Origin: JBPEWY01 sp965224095
GTDB taxonomy: Bacteria; Bacteroidota; Bacteroidia; Flavobacteriales; Flavobacteriaceae
DNA length: 64,000 nt
NCBI GenBank assembly: GCA_965224095.1
Contig: OZ245039.1
Coordinates: forward strand, 124,001-188,000
Direction of reading: 5' to 3'
Of the stretch, positions 1-9,031 are shown one piece after another. Below the pieces are notes generated by a model. It ran no database searches, was not told the DNA's origin, and saw nothing but the letters and a program-made list of their open reading frames with translations. The position numbers and the translations under genes were made by a program. Positions within the stretch are counted from its first letter, which is position 1. Each line of letters starts with the position of its first letter.

Positions 1-27
1 AAAAAAGCTCCGAATTTCTTCGAAGCT
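1..27 (-). terminator. Intrinsic terminator of sRNA copy 1
   Basis: On the minus strand AGCTTCGAA pairs with TTCGGAGCT (9 bp with one U-G pair) around a GAAA loop, followed by at least six T. The T-run is cut by the window start. The stem is the same as in copy 2, where the loop is GGAA, so both are GNRA-type loops. Confidence 0.85.
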
Positions 28-92
28 CTTTAGAGAACACTATATGAAAATGATAAAAATTAGGGCCGTCTTAATATTTTCTTTTCTAACAA
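1..92 (-). ncRNA. Small RNA, copy 1 of a four-member family (LytTR-box sRNA)
   Basis: Reading the minus strand from about 92 down to 1 gives a predicted transcript of roughly 92 nt with no credible reading frame. It has a U-rich body, the motif CATATAGTGTTCTCTAAA (29-46 on the plus strand as its complement) and a terminal hairpin with a T-run at the window edge. The same layout occurs at 30501-30593, 30734-30832 and 31023-31115 on the plus strand. From the -7 box to the end of the T-run the four copies measure 105, 106, 112 and 106 bp. The start site is inferred from the -7 box. It could match a known Rfam family such as Flavo-1, which I could not test. Confidence 0.75.
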
Positions 93-97
93 CAGTT

Positions 98-161
98 CAA
101 ACATACGGCCGATCTTTCAGGAGGCAAAAAGATTGTTGTGTATGCATAACATTTTGTTGTG
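98..161 (-). promoter_or_regulatory. Promoter and paired regulator boxes of sRNA copy 1
   Basis: Read on the minus strand: CACAACAA (161-154), 13 bp, CACAACAA (140-133), 2 bp, TTTTTG (130-125), 19 bp, TATGTTTG (105-98). TTTTTG and TATGTTTG fit the Bacteroidota -33/-7 promoter with ideal spacing. The two identical octamers are 21 bp apart, two helical turns, just upstream of -33, where an activator would sit. The geometry is identical in the three copies near 30.5-31.0 kb. Confidence 0.8.
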
Positions 162-199
162 AAATGCTGCATTTTATCTATGAGCCCCTGGTATTACAC

Positions 200-230
200 A
201 AAAAAAGCCCTGCGAGAGTATATGCAGGGC
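200..230 (-). terminator. Terminator of the leu operon
   Basis: On the minus strand GCCCTGC (230-224) pairs with GCAGGGC (213-207) over a 10-nt loop and is followed by a run of T. It lies 38 bp past the leuB stop and separates leuB from the sRNA promoter at 98-161. Confidence 0.85.
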
Positions 231-267
231 CTTCCGTTGTTAATAAAACTAATTAAAACAAAAACAA

Positions 268-1386
268 CTAAATAATGGTAGATTGTCCAACGTCAATATT
301 TTCCTGATTCACGTGAATATTTTCGTCATATGTGCCTACGTAATTTGAAATAAACCTTCCTACCTCCTTGGTTCCGTATTTACTATCCGGATCCAGGTCG
401 GGAGTTACCACACCGAGCTCAATTGCCTTCTCAACGGCAGCGCGGACAGCTTCGGCTTCTTCCTTAAGATCAAAATGTTCCAGGAGCATAGCCGCCGAAA
501 GGATACAGGCTACCGGATTGGCAATGTTCTTGCCGGTAGCTTGCGGGAACGACCCGTGGATAGGTTCGAATAAAGCATTCTTTTTTCCTATGGACGCTGA
601 GGCAAGTAAACCGATAGAGCCGCCAATTACGCTAGCCTCATCCGAAATAATATCACCAAACATATTTTCCGTAAGGATAACATCAAACTGACCGGGGTTA
701 AGAATAATTTGCATAGCCGCATTGTCAACAAATAAAAAATCAAGGGTAACGTCGGGGTAGCTTTCCCCGATTTCGGTGACTACTTTCCGCCAGAGCCTTG
801 AAGTTTCCAGCACATTGGCCTTGTCAACCAAAGTGAGTTTATTTTTTCTGTTCCGTGCCGCTTTAAAAGCCATATGGGATATTTGCGCTATTTCTTTTTC
901 GGTATATTCACAAAGATCGGAAGCCCTGGTTTTAGCCTCGTTGATCTTTTTTTGTCCAAAATAAATACCTCCCGTAAGCTCCCGGTAAATAGTAAAATCT
1001 ACCCCGTCAATAATATCTTTTTTTAAAGGCGATTTGTCCAGTAAACTGGTATAAGCTTTTACCGGCCGTATATTGCTAAATAACTCCAATTCTTTTCTGA
1101 GTTTAAGCAGGCCTTGTTCCGGACGTACTTTGGCAGCCGGATTATTGTCGTATTTAGGATCGCCAATAGAGCCAAAAAGCACGGCATGGGCCTGCCGGCA
1201 AATATCCAGCGTTTTATCGGGAAGAGGATTTCCCGTAACATCGATGGCCACCGCCCCAACCAACGCTTCTTTATAAGTAAACTGATGCTGAAAAGTTTCG
1301 GCCACCGCATCAAGTACTGAAAGCGCCTGTGTGATTACTTCCGGACCAATACCATCTCCTGCCAATACCGCAATATCTAATTTCAT
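268..1386 (-). CDS. leuB: 3-isopropylmalate dehydrogenase
   Basis: Oxidatively decarboxylates 3-isopropylmalate to 2-oxoisocaproate with NAD, the third step specific to leucine, in the cytoplasm. The 372-residue protein begins with the family's GDGIGPEV motif. It has the substrate-arginine region near residues 95-135 (VRPEQGLLKLRKEL, FTIYRELTGGIYFG) and the metal-binding FGDIISDEAS segment near residue 245. The length is normal. It is the last gene of leuACDB, 3 bp after leuD, and is followed by a strong terminator. The C-terminal 15 or so residues are a polar tail past the usual end. Confidence 0.97.
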   Translation of the reverse strand: MKLDIAVLAGDGIGPEVITQALSVLDAVAETFQHQFTYKEALVGAVAIDVTGNPLPDKTLDICRQAHAVLFGSIGDPKYDNNPAAKVRPEQGLLKLRKELELFSNIRPVKAYTSLLDKSPLKKDIIDGVDFTIYRELTGGIYFGQKKINEAKTRASDLCEYTEKEIAQISHMAFKAARNRKNKLTLVDKANVLETSRLWRKVVTEIGESYPDVTLDFLFVDNAAMQIILNPGQFDVILTENMFGDIISDEASVIGGSIGLLASASIGKKNALFEPIHGSFPQATGKNIANPVACILSAAMLLEHFDLKEEAEAVRAAVEKAIELGVVTPDLDPDSKYGTKEVGRFISNYVGTYDENIHVNQENIDVGQSTII

Positions 1387-1389
1387 ATT

Positions 1390-1971
1390 TTATAGTTGTT
1401 GTGCTTCAAAAGCTTCTATTACTTCTTTTTTGCTTATCAAAAAATCTATATCGTCATAACCATTAATAAGGCACATTTTTTTATACGGATCAATTTCAAA
1501 AACAGCACTCAGTCCATCTGCGGTAATAATCTGCCCCTCCAGATCTACCTCGATTTCAACGGTAGGATCTTCTTTAATACGATTCAGAAGCCCCTTTAAG
1601 TATTCAGGGCTTACTTGAACAGGCAGCAGTCCGTTGTTCAGTGCATTGCCTTTAAAAATATCTGCAAAATAACTGGAAACGATTACTTTGAAACCGTAAT
1701 CTGCCAAAGCCCAGGCTGCATGCTCCCTGCTACTTCCGCATCCAAAATTATTTCCTGCCACCAGGATACTTCCTGAAAAGTTAGGGTTGTTTAATACAAA
1801 GGACGAAACACTTATACCCTCCTTGTTATATCTCCAGTCTCGAAAAAGATTCTCACCAAATCCCTTCTTATCCGTAGCCTTTAAAAAACGCGCGGGGATT
1901 ATTTGATCGGTGTCGATATTCTCAACATCCAAAGGAACCGCCGTGCTGTGTAATTTGGTAAACTTTTCCAT
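1390..1971 (-). CDS. leuD: 3-isopropylmalate dehydratase small subunit
   Basis: Small (swivel-domain) subunit of isopropylmalate isomerase, which pairs with LeuC to convert 2- to 3-isopropylmalate. The 193-residue sequence shows the N-terminal DTDQIIPARFLK motif and the GCGSSREHAAWAL signature near residues 77-89. Its length is typical. It starts directly after the leuC stop and lies 3 bp before leuB, consistent with one transcript. Confidence 0.97.
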   Translation of the reverse strand: MEKFTKLHSTAVPLDVENIDTDQIIPARFLKATDKKGFGENLFRDWRYNKEGISVSSFVLNNPNFSGSILVAGNNFGCGSSREHAAWALADYGFKVIVSSYFADIFKGNALNNGLLPVQVSPEYLKGLLNRIKEDPTVEIEVDLEGQIITADGLSAVFEIDPYKKMCLINGYDDIDFLISKKEVIEAFEAQQL

Positions 1972-3354
1972 TTAATTTAAGTGTTGGCTTATATCTACAA
2001 TTTTTCCATTAATGGCCGTAACAGCAGCTAATAAGGGGCTGGCGAGTATTGTTCGGGCCCCGGGCCCCTGACGCCCTTCAAAATTTCTATTGGAGGTGGA
2101 AACACAATATTCTCCGGAAGGTACTTTGTCTTCATTCATACCCAGGCATGCCGAGCATCCCGGTTGTCTTATGGTAAAACCGGCCGCTTCAAAAACTTCA
2201 TCCAGTCCTTCTTTGCGTATTTGTTTGGCAACCAGTTGCGAGCCGGGCACGATCAAAGCATTCACATGAGGAGCTTTTTGTTTCCCCTGAATAAAATTGG
2301 CAACCACTCTAAAATCTTCTATCCTTGAATTGGTACAACTACCTATAAAAACGTAGTTTATGGATTTATTAAGTAAAGACTCACCCTTTTTAAAACCCAT
2401 ATAGGCAAGTGATTTTTCGAAGGAAGCTCCTTCTATTTCAGGGATAGATTCGGTAATCTTAATTCCCATTCCGGGATTGGTACCATAGGTCAGCATAGGA
2501 CCAATATCTTCAGCATCAAACTCATACTCTTTATCAAAAACAGCATCATTATCACTGGCAAGCGTATTCCAATATGCTTTCTTTCTTTCAAAATCAATAC
2601 CCTTCGGGGCAAATTCTCTTCCCTCCAGATATTCATAAGTTATTTGGTCGGGAGCTATCATTCCTCCGCGAGCTCCCATTTCAATACTCATATTACATAC
2701 GGTCATACGCCCTTCCATACTCATTTCCTCAAAAACATTCCCGGCGTATTCACAAAAATATCCGGTTCCGGCATCAGTTCCAATTTTCGAGATAATATAG
2801 AGGATTACGTCTTTAGGGAAAACTCCCGGAGCAAGTTTTCCTTTTACAGTAATACGCATGCTCTTCGGCTTTTTAAGCAATAAACACTGACTGGCAAAAA
2901 CCTGGGCAACCTGGCTGGTACCGATCCCAAAGGCTATAGTGCCAAAGGCTCCGTGAGTGGAGGTATGACTGTCGCCGCACACCATAGTCATTCCCGGTTG
3001 TGTAATGCCCAGCTCAGGAGCCATTACATGAACAATTCCCTGGTACTGGTGCCCGAGGCCATAGAGTGTAATCCCGTGTTTATGGCAGTTTTCGGTGAGT
3101 TGCTCCACTTGTTTTTTCGACAATACATCTTTTATGGGAAGGTGTTGATTTTGAGTTGGAACATTATGATCGGCTGTTGCTACAATCTGATTAGGCCTGA
3201 ATACGGGAATCCTCCGGCTTTCCAATTCAGTGAAAGCCTGCGGACTGGTTACTTCGTGAATAAGATGTTTATCAATATATAATATTTGAGGTCCGTCGGG
3301 GACCGAATCAACCACATGGCTATCCCATACCTTATCGAACAATGTTTTTCCCAT
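1972..3354 (-). CDS. leuC: 3-isopropylmalate dehydratase large subunit
   Basis: Large [4Fe-4S] subunit of isopropylmalate isomerase (aconitase family). The 460-residue protein has VCGDSHTSTHGAFGTIAFGIG near residues 124-145. It also has the cluster cysteines in IGSCTNSRIED (about residue 340) and GCSACLGMN (about residues 400-408). It is directly adjacent to both leuA and leuD with no spacer, so co-expression and likely translational coupling follow. Confidence 0.97.
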   Translation of the reverse strand: MGKTLFDKVWDSHVVDSVPDGPQILYIDKHLIHEVTSPQAFTELESRRIPVFRPNQIVATADHNVPTQNQHLPIKDVLSKKQVEQLTENCHKHGITLYGLGHQYQGIVHVMAPELGITQPGMTMVCGDSHTSTHGAFGTIAFGIGTSQVAQVFASQCLLLKKPKSMRITVKGKLAPGVFPKDVILYIISKIGTDAGTGYFCEYAGNVFEEMSMEGRMTVCNMSIEMGARGGMIAPDQITYEYLEGREFAPKGIDFERKKAYWNTLASDNDAVFDKEYEFDAEDIGPMLTYGTNPGMGIKITESIPEIEGASFEKSLAYMGFKKGESLLNKSINYVFIGSCTNSRIEDFRVVANFIQGKQKAPHVNALIVPGSQLVAKQIRKEGLDEVFEAAGFTIRQPGCSACLGMNEDKVPSGEYCVSTSNRNFEGRQGPGARTILASPLLAAVTAINGKIVDISQHLN

Positions 3355-4527
3355 TTATACGATGCTTTTTTGAAAGGCTTTACTCACCTTGATAATTTGA
3401 TGAATATCTTTATCTACAATTTCCTTTTTCTTATCGGCGAATTTTAAAAATTCCTGATATATCTTATCCAGCTGAAGCTTGGTAAGCTCATAGCCAATTT
3501 TTTTTGCGCGATATGCCAATGCTGCTCTCCCGCTTCTGGCTGTTAGTACAATGGCCGATTCGGTGACACCCACATCGGTGGGGTCTATAATTTCATAGGT
3601 TTCCCGATTTTTAATAACACCGTCCTGATGGATCCCTGAACTATGCGCAAAGGCATTGGCTCCTACAATAGCTTTATTAGGTTGAACGGGCATTCCCATG
3701 CTTTCCGAAACCAGTGTACTGGTACTGTAGAGCAGTGTAGAATCAATATCAGAATCCAGGTTTAAATATGGGTGCTGACGAAGTATCATAACCACTTCTT
3801 CCAACGATGTATTACCGGCCCGTTCTCCAATTCCGTTTATAGTACATTCTATTTGCCTGGCTCCGTTAATAACACCTGAAATTGAATTGGCGGTTGCCAG
3901 CCCTAAATCGTTGTGACAATGACAGGAAAGAATGGCTTTATCTATACCGGATACATGCTCTTTTAGATATTTCATTTTAGCACCGTATTCTTCCGGTAGG
4001 CAATAGCCCGTGGTATCCGGGATATTCAAAACGGTAGCCCCCGCTTTAATTACAGCTTCACATATGCGGGCCAGAAACTCATTATCCGTACGTCCTGCAT
4101 CTTCTGCATAAAATTCAACATCTTCCACAAATGTTTTAGCATAACGAACTGCCGAAACCGCTCTCTCTAAAACCTGTTCTCTGGTTGCCTTGAATTTGTG
4201 AGTAATATGCGAATCGGAAGTACCTATACCGGTATGAATTCTCGGTCTGTTAGCATTTTTTAATGCTTCGGCAGCTACTTCAATATCTTTTTTTACTGCT
4301 CGCGTCAATCCACATACGGTGGCTTGTTTAACCACTTTTGATATTTCCGAAACCGAATTAAAATCGCCGGGACTTGAAATGGGAAAACCAGCTTCAATAA
4401 CATCAACACCTAATTGGTCCAACCGTTCCGCAATGATCAGTTTTTGCCCCGTATTTAATTTACAACCCGGTACCTGCTCACCATCTCTTAAAGTAGTGTC
4501 AAAAATATAGACCTTTTCTTTCGACAT
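3355..4527 (-). CDS. leuA: 2-isopropylmalate synthase, short form
   Basis: Condenses acetyl-CoA with 2-oxoisovalerate, the committed step of leucine synthesis. The TIM-barrel catalytic domain is clear: DTTLRDGEQVPG near the N terminus, HCHNDLGLATAN near residue 202 (metal-binding histidines), and NGIGERAGNTSLEEV. At 390 residues it ends shortly after the catalytic and linker regions. It therefore lacks the C-terminal LeuA allosteric domain of the roughly 515-residue enterobacterial form, so leucine feedback inhibition may be absent or different. First gene of the leu operon. Confidence 0.93.
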   Translation of the reverse strand: MSKEKVYIFDTTLRDGEQVPGCKLNTGQKLIIAERLDQLGVDVIEAGFPISSPGDFNSVSEISKVVKQATVCGLTRAVKKDIEVAAEALKNANRPRIHTGIGTSDSHITHKFKATREQVLERAVSAVRYAKTFVEDVEFYAEDAGRTDNEFLARICEAVIKAGATVLNIPDTTGYCLPEEYGAKMKYLKEHVSGIDKAILSCHCHNDLGLATANSISGVINGARQIECTINGIGERAGNTSLEEVVMILRQHPYLNLDSDIDSTLLYSTSTLVSESMGMPVQPNKAIVGANAFAHSSGIHQDGVIKNRETYEIIDPTDVGVTESAIVLTARSGRAALAYRAKKIGYELTKLQLDKIYQEFLKFADKKKEIVDKDIHQIIKVSKAFQKSIV

Positions 4528-4562
4528 ATGAATTTTATTAGTGTAATTTCATAATTGTAATA

Positions 4563-4570
4563 CAAATTTA
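4563..4570 (-). promoter_or_regulatory. Candidate -7 box for leuA
   Basis: TAAATTTG on the minus strand fits the Bacteroidota -7 consensus TAnnTTTG and lies about 35 bp upstream of the leuA start. No clear -33 TTTG is seen 19-20 bp further upstream, so this is tentative. Confidence 0.4.
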
Positions 4571-4681
4571 TATTTTGCTATATGGCTGGGCTATTTCAGC
4601 GAAGATTGCTTTACAATGTTGATAAAATTATTTTTTTATTTAAAACATTGATAATCAATATATTAAAATCAATTTATTACA

Positions 4682-6226
4682 ATGACAAACCCTGTAAAAG
4701 ATAATTTGTTCATCCTTATAAAATCACTTTCCAAATCGGAAAAACGACAGTTTAAATTATATGTGGGAAGATTGGGTGTTAATACAGATGCCAAATTCCT
4801 TTCATTATTTAACCTTATGGACAAAATGGAGCGTTATGATGAATCGGTTATCCTTAAGAGCGGGATTGTAAAAAAGCAGCAAATTTCTAATTTAAAAGCA
4901 CATTTATATAAGCAAATACTCATTAGCCTTCGAATGAATCCGGTAAATCAGAACATCCGTATTCAAATAAGAGAACAATTGGATTTTGCCACCATTTTAT
5001 ATCACAAAGGCTTATATAAACAGAGTTTGAAGATTTTGGATAAAGCCAAACAACTGGCTCTGGAAAACGAGGAAAAAAATATTGCCTATGAGATTGTCGA
5101 GCTGGAAAAAATAATAGAAACCCAGTATATTACCCGTAGTATAGGAGATCGAGCCGATGAACTGGCCGTGCAGGCAAAAGAACTGAGTCAGCACAATGTT
5201 ATTACAAGTAAGCTATCTAATCTTTCGCTGCAACTGTACGGCATCATGCTAAAATTTGGTTATGTAAAGAACGATGAGGAATATGAAAACGTAACCCGGT
5301 ATTTTCACGATCGATTGCCTAACTATGATGTGGAAGACCTTGGTTTTCGTGAAAAACTATGGTTGTACAAGGCGCATCTTTGGTATAGTTTTTTAATCCA
5401 GGATTTTCTTTCGTGTTTTAAATATGCCAGCAAATGGGTAGAGCTTTTTTACGAACACCCTCAGATGATTTTCCTGAATCCTGTGTTCTTTTTAAAAGGA
5501 AATCACTATTTACTGGAGTCTTTGTTTTATATTAAATACAGCACCCAGTTCCGGGAAGTGTTAGAGCGTTTGGGAAAGGTTTTGGAGGATGATAAATTCC
5601 CTGCGAACGACAATGTGCAAACGCTTACATTCCTCTATATCTATAATAATAAACTAAACCTGCATTTTCTGGAGGGTACCTTTCGAGACGGTTTATACCT
5701 AATAGATGAAATAGAACGGGGAATCCAGGAAAAAAAGCTAAGAATTGATGATCACCACGTCATGCTGTTTTATTATAAAATAGCCTGCCTGTATTTCGCC
5801 ATTGGTGAGAATAGAAAATGCATTGAATATTTGAAAAGGATTATTGAGAACAAAAATCTTAAAATGCGTGAAGACCTGATGTGTTTTTCCAGGGTTTTAA
5901 GCCTTGTGGCGCATTACGAAGCGGGGATGGACTATCATCTGGAAAGACAGCTGAAAAGCACCTATAAATTTCTCTTAAAAATGAATGATCTGCACGAAGT
6001 ACAGCGACAGATGATTAAGTTCTTAAGAAACTTAGGCGATATTTATCCGCATCAGCTCAAAGGTGAGTTTAAGAAACTCTATGCTCAGTTAAAGCCTCTG
6101 GAAAACCATCCTTATGAGCGAAGGGCTTTTCTTTATTTAGATATCCTTTCCTGGCTTGAGAGTAAAATAGAAAACAAACCCGTGGAGAAAATTATCAGAG
6201 AAAAGGCCAAAAAACTAATACGTTAA
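4682..6226 (+). CDS. Conserved alpha-helical (TPR-like) protein of unknown function
   Basis: A 514-residue soluble protein with no signal peptide or membrane segment. It is rich in Leu, Lys and Tyr and reads as repeated pairs of amphipathic helices (for example KQSLKILDKAKQLALENEEKN near residue 120 and IACLYFAIGENRKCIEYLKRI near 370), typical of TPR solenoids. I recognise this kind of sequence from Bacteroidota but cannot assign a role. It is divergent from leuA and its 3' end overlaps the convergent lipoprotein gene by 4 bp. Confidence 0.8.
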   Translation: MTNPVKDNLFILIKSLSKSEKRQFKLYVGRLGVNTDAKFLSLFNLMDKMERYDESVILKSGIVKKQQISNLKAHLYKQILISLRMNPVNQNIRIQIREQLDFATILYHKGLYKQSLKILDKAKQLALENEEKNIAYEIVELEKIIETQYITRSIGDRADELAVQAKELSQHNVITSKLSNLSLQLYGIMLKFGYVKNDEEYENVTRYFHDRLPNYDVEDLGFREKLWLYKAHLWYSFLIQDFLSCFKYASKWVELFYEHPQMIFLNPVFFLKGNHYLLESLFYIKYSTQFREVLERLGKVLEDDKFPANDNVQTLTFLYIYNNKLNLHFLEGTFRDGLYLIDEIERGIQEKKLRIDDHHVMLFYYKIACLYFAIGENRKCIEYLKRIIENKNLKMREDLMCFSRVLSLVAHYEAGMDYHLERQLKSTYKFLLKMNDLHEVQRQMIKFLRNLGDIYPHQLKGEFKKLYAQLKPLENHPYERRAFLYLDILSWLESKIENKPVEKIIREKAKKLIR

Positions 6227-6756
6227 TTAGTGAGGCTGTCTTTACTGATTAATTGATATTCCTTTAGTAAAAAATCCGTTAACGAATCGAAATCACTGTT
6301 TTTGGCTGCTTTTCTCACTTTTAAAGGATCAAAATAACCATTCATATACAGTACCGTGCTGTTTAGACCATTGTTCTTAAAAACGACGATCTCCTTAACA
6401 GTCGAACCCTTTTCTTTCACCGAGACCAAAGTGCGTTTTAAGTCGTCATTTTGCCTGAAAACCTCTGTGTATCGGTTGTTCATAGCAAGATTCATTTCTT
6501 TATTGATCATCTGACTTTTAATTTCGGAAGTATTATCTAATTTGATATATCTGATATCTTTTACATGAGCAACCATATTGTTCATTTCCGGTGATATACC
6601 TGTAAGCAAGGCTAGCATGAACTGCGGAACACGAATGGCGGTAACGTTATCGTCGTTTTTGTGTTTATTGTAAAAAGAAGTGATTGAATTACTGGCACAT
6701 GAACTTACCAATACACATAGTATTCCGATTAAGAAGAGTTTTTTCATAGTGTTCAA
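6223..6756 (-). CDS. DUF4252-type lipoprotein
   Basis: 177 residues. The N terminus (KKLFLIGILCVLVSSCAS) is a lipoprotein signal with the lipobox cysteine near residue 20. The rest, with ISPEMNNMVAHVKDIRYIKLDN and a C-terminal GYFDPLKVRKAA, resembles the DUF4252 family of Bacteroidota envelope proteins, whose function is unknown to me. Translation could start at the first or the fourth codon (both Met); both keep the signal. The end overlaps the convergent gene at 4682. Confidence 0.75.
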   Translation of the reverse strand: MNTMKKLFLIGILCVLVSSCASNSITSFYNKHKNDDNVTAIRVPQFMLALLTGISPEMNNMVAHVKDIRYIKLDNTSEIKSQMINKEMNLAMNNRYTEVFRQNDDLKRTLVSVKEKGSTVKEIVVFKNNGLNSTVLYMNGYFDPLKVRKAAKNSDFDSLTDFLLKEYQLISKDSLTN

Positions 6757-6777
6757 TTTAATTAAATATACTAAAAG

Positions 6778-7497
6778 TTAACTACAAATAGCGTTCCAAA
6801 GAGAATCAGACGGGGGAGGAGCCACAATAGTTACTAATGTTTTTTTTACCGGGTGGATAAATTCAAGTTTTCTGGCATGTAAGTGAATGCTTCCATCTTT
6901 ATTACTCCTATCGAAACCATATTTAAGATCGCCTTTAACAGGCATACCTTCAGCCGCCAGTTGTGCCCTTATTTGATGATGCCTTCCGGTTTCCAAAAGT
7001 ATCTCCAATGCAAAATAGCGCTCTAATTTTGCAATTACATTATAACTTAGAATGGCTTTCTTACTGTCGGGTACTTCTTTGATATAGGCTTTTGATTTAT
7101 TTTGTTTCTGATTCCGTTTTAACCAGTGAACAAGTCTGGAAGAAGTATTAACAGGTTGGTTTCCAACGATGGCCCAGTATGTTTTTTTCATTTCTTTGGC
7201 AGCAAACAGCTTATTAAGTCTGGTCAGTGCTTTGGAAGTTTTGGCAAATACTACGATGCCGCTGGTGGGCCGGTCCAATCGGTGCACCACCCCTAAAAAC
7301 ACATTTCCGGGTTTTCTGTATTTTACTTTGAGGTATTCTTTTATATGCTCACTTAGCGGAACGTCGCCCGTTTTATCGCCTTGTACAATATCTCCGGGGC
7401 GCTTGTTTACTATGATCAAATGATTGTCTTCATGTAACACCTGAAGATTAGCGGCGTGCGAATGCACTTTTTTTGAGATGTTTGATTTCCGATTCAT
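6778..7497 (-). CDS. RluA-family 23S/tRNA pseudouridine synthase
   Basis: Isomerises uridine to pseudouridine in rRNA or tRNA. The 239-residue protein has the RluA signature HRLDRPTSGIVVFAKT near residues 92-107, with the catalytic aspartate in RLDR, and the later ETGRHHQIRAQLA motif. No S4 domain is present, so it resembles the short RluA/RluC catalytic-only forms; the target site cannot be told from sequence. It follows panB on the same strand with a 61-bp gap. Confidence 0.9.
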   Translation of the reverse strand: MNRKSNISKKVHSHAANLQVLHEDNHLIIVNKRPGDIVQGDKTGDVPLSEHIKEYLKVKYRKPGNVFLGVVHRLDRPTSGIVVFAKTSKALTRLNKLFAAKEMKKTYWAIVGNQPVNTSSRLVHWLKRNQKQNKSKAYIKEVPDSKKAILSYNVIAKLERYFALEILLETGRHHQIRAQLAAEGMPVKGDLKYGFDRSNKDGSIHLHARKLEFIHPVKKTLVTIVAPPPSDSLWNAICS

Positions 7498-7558
7498 TTA
7501 AAATGGAAAATACCGGAGCGCTGGAAATATTCCTTTCCGTAATAATAATCGGTTTGTA

Positions 7559-8377
7559 TTAGTACTGCTCGGATTCATTGGGAAAATCTCTCGATTTTAC
7601 ATCAGACACATAGTTCCCTATAGCCTGTGTCATATCCTCGTATAGATTCATATACCTTCGTAAAAAACGCGGATTGAACTCATGGGTCATACCCAGTAAA
7701 TCGTGTATTACCAAAACCTGACCATCTACACCATTACCCGCACCAATACCAATAATAGGAATCGAAACACTTTCGGCTACTTCTTTTGCCAGTGTTGCCG
7801 GTATTTTTTCCAGTACAATAGCAAAACACCCGAGTCTTTCCAGCAAAAGGGCATCTTCTTTAAGCTTTTCAGCCTCGTGTTCTTCTTTTGCCCTTACCGT
7901 ATAGGTTCCGAATTTGTATATTGACTGAGGAGTTAATCCGAGATGTCCCATTACCGGGATGCCGGCGTTTAAAATACGCTTGATAGATTCCTTAACTTCC
8001 TTACCGCCTTCTACTTTTACAGCATGTCCTCCACTTTCTTTCATAATCCGGATGGCAGATCGCAGCGCTTCTTTCGGATCGCTTTGATAACTTCCAAATG
8101 GAAGATCAACTACCACCAATGCTCTGTTTATCGCCCGTACCACAGAGGAAGCATGGTAAATTATTTGATCCAGTGTAATGGGCAAAGTAGTTTCATGCCC
8201 TGCCATTACATTACTGGCAGAGTCTCCGACCAATATGACATCAACACCGGCACTGTCAACAATTTTTGCCATGGAATAATCGTATGCGGTAAGCATAGAA
8301 ATTTTTTCCCCGTTACTTTTCATATCGACCAATGATTTGGTGGTGATTCTCTTATATTCTTTTTTGGCAACCGACAT
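7559..8377 (-). CDS. panB: 3-methyl-2-oxobutanoate hydroxymethyltransferase
   Basis: First step of pantothenate synthesis: transfers a hydroxymethyl group from 5,10-methylene-THF to 2-oxoisovalerate. The 272-residue protein shows the PanB motifs KISMLTAYDYSMAKIVD, VGDSASNVMAGHETTLP (metal-binding Asp), VVDLPFGSYQ, AVKVEGG, GHLGLTPQS and the catalytic-region GIGAGNGVDGQVLVIHD. The length is typical. It shares its substrate, 2-oxoisovalerate, with the nearby LeuA. Confidence 0.96.
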   Translation of the reverse strand: MSVAKKEYKRITTKSLVDMKSNGEKISMLTAYDYSMAKIVDSAGVDVILVGDSASNVMAGHETTLPITLDQIIYHASSVVRAINRALVVVDLPFGSYQSDPKEALRSAIRIMKESGGHAVKVEGGKEVKESIKRILNAGIPVMGHLGLTPQSIYKFGTYTVRAKEEHEAEKLKEDALLLERLGCFAIVLEKIPATLAKEVAESVSIPIIGIGAGNGVDGQVLVIHDLLGMTHEFNPRFLRRYMNLYEDMTQAIGNYVSDVKSRDFPNESEQY

Positions 8378-8488
8378 ACATAGTAGTTTTTGTTTACGGA
8401 GGTAAAAATAAGGAGATTTGTTAAACTTTTCTTTAACCTGATGCCGGAATCGCGAATCCTTACTATTTTTCCTTAAAAATATAAATCT

Positions 8489-8959
8489 ATGACGCGTACG
8501 ATTACTTATTTGTTGTTATTTCTCTGTTCCATGGTGGTTGCACAACCATCGGCGGAAGAAGAGGTAAAAGCTACCGTTGAAAAGTTTTTCGACGGATTTC
8601 ACAAAGGCGATACTACGATTATTAAAGAAACATTATACGATAATCTGGTAATGCAAACTGCTTATCGAAATAAAGAGGGAAAAGATATTCTTCGACAGGA
8701 TGATGCCGCCAAATTTCTAAATGCTATTGCCAGCAGACCCGAAGATCAGAAGTGGGATGAAAGACTCTTGGATTTTCACATTAAGGTAGATGGCAATATG
8801 GCAAATGCCTGGACGCCCTACGAATTCTGGTACAATGGAAATTTTAGCCATTGCGGAGTTAATTCCTTTCAACTATTTAAAGATGGAGATACCTGGAAAA
8901 TTATTTATCTAATCGATACCCGGCGTAGATCTACCTGCAACAGCGAAGTAAAAAACTAA
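8489..8959 (+). CDS. Exported SnoaL/NTF2-like protein
   Basis: 156 residues with a clear signal peptide (TYLLLFLCSMVVAQ, cleavage near residue 19). It is followed by an NTF2-like cone fold pattern: an N-terminal helix EEVKATVEKFFDGFHKGD, alternating strands, and a C-terminal GVNSFQLFKDGDTWKIIYLIDTRR hairpin. The family resembles DUF4440/lumazine-binding-like proteins. No catalytic residues can be named. Monocistronic between divergent panB and convergent preA. Confidence 0.75.
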   Translation: MTRTITYLLLFLCSMVVAQPSAEEEVKATVEKFFDGFHKGDTTIIKETLYDNLVMQTAYRNKEGKDILRQDDAAKFLNAIASRPEDQKWDERLLDFHIKVDGNMANAWTPYEFWYNGNFSHCGVNSFQLFKDGDTWKIIYLIDTRRRSTCNSEVKN

Positions 8960-9031
8960 TTGTTTATTACCCGTATATTAATGCCTTCGGGATAATTTTT
9001 TGTACGCCTGTAGGGTAAAGGGAGAAACGAA

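Noticed and set aside
44..256. 70-codon plus-strand reading frame
   Set aside because: It runs antisense through the sRNA promoter and the leu terminator and has no protein-like features.
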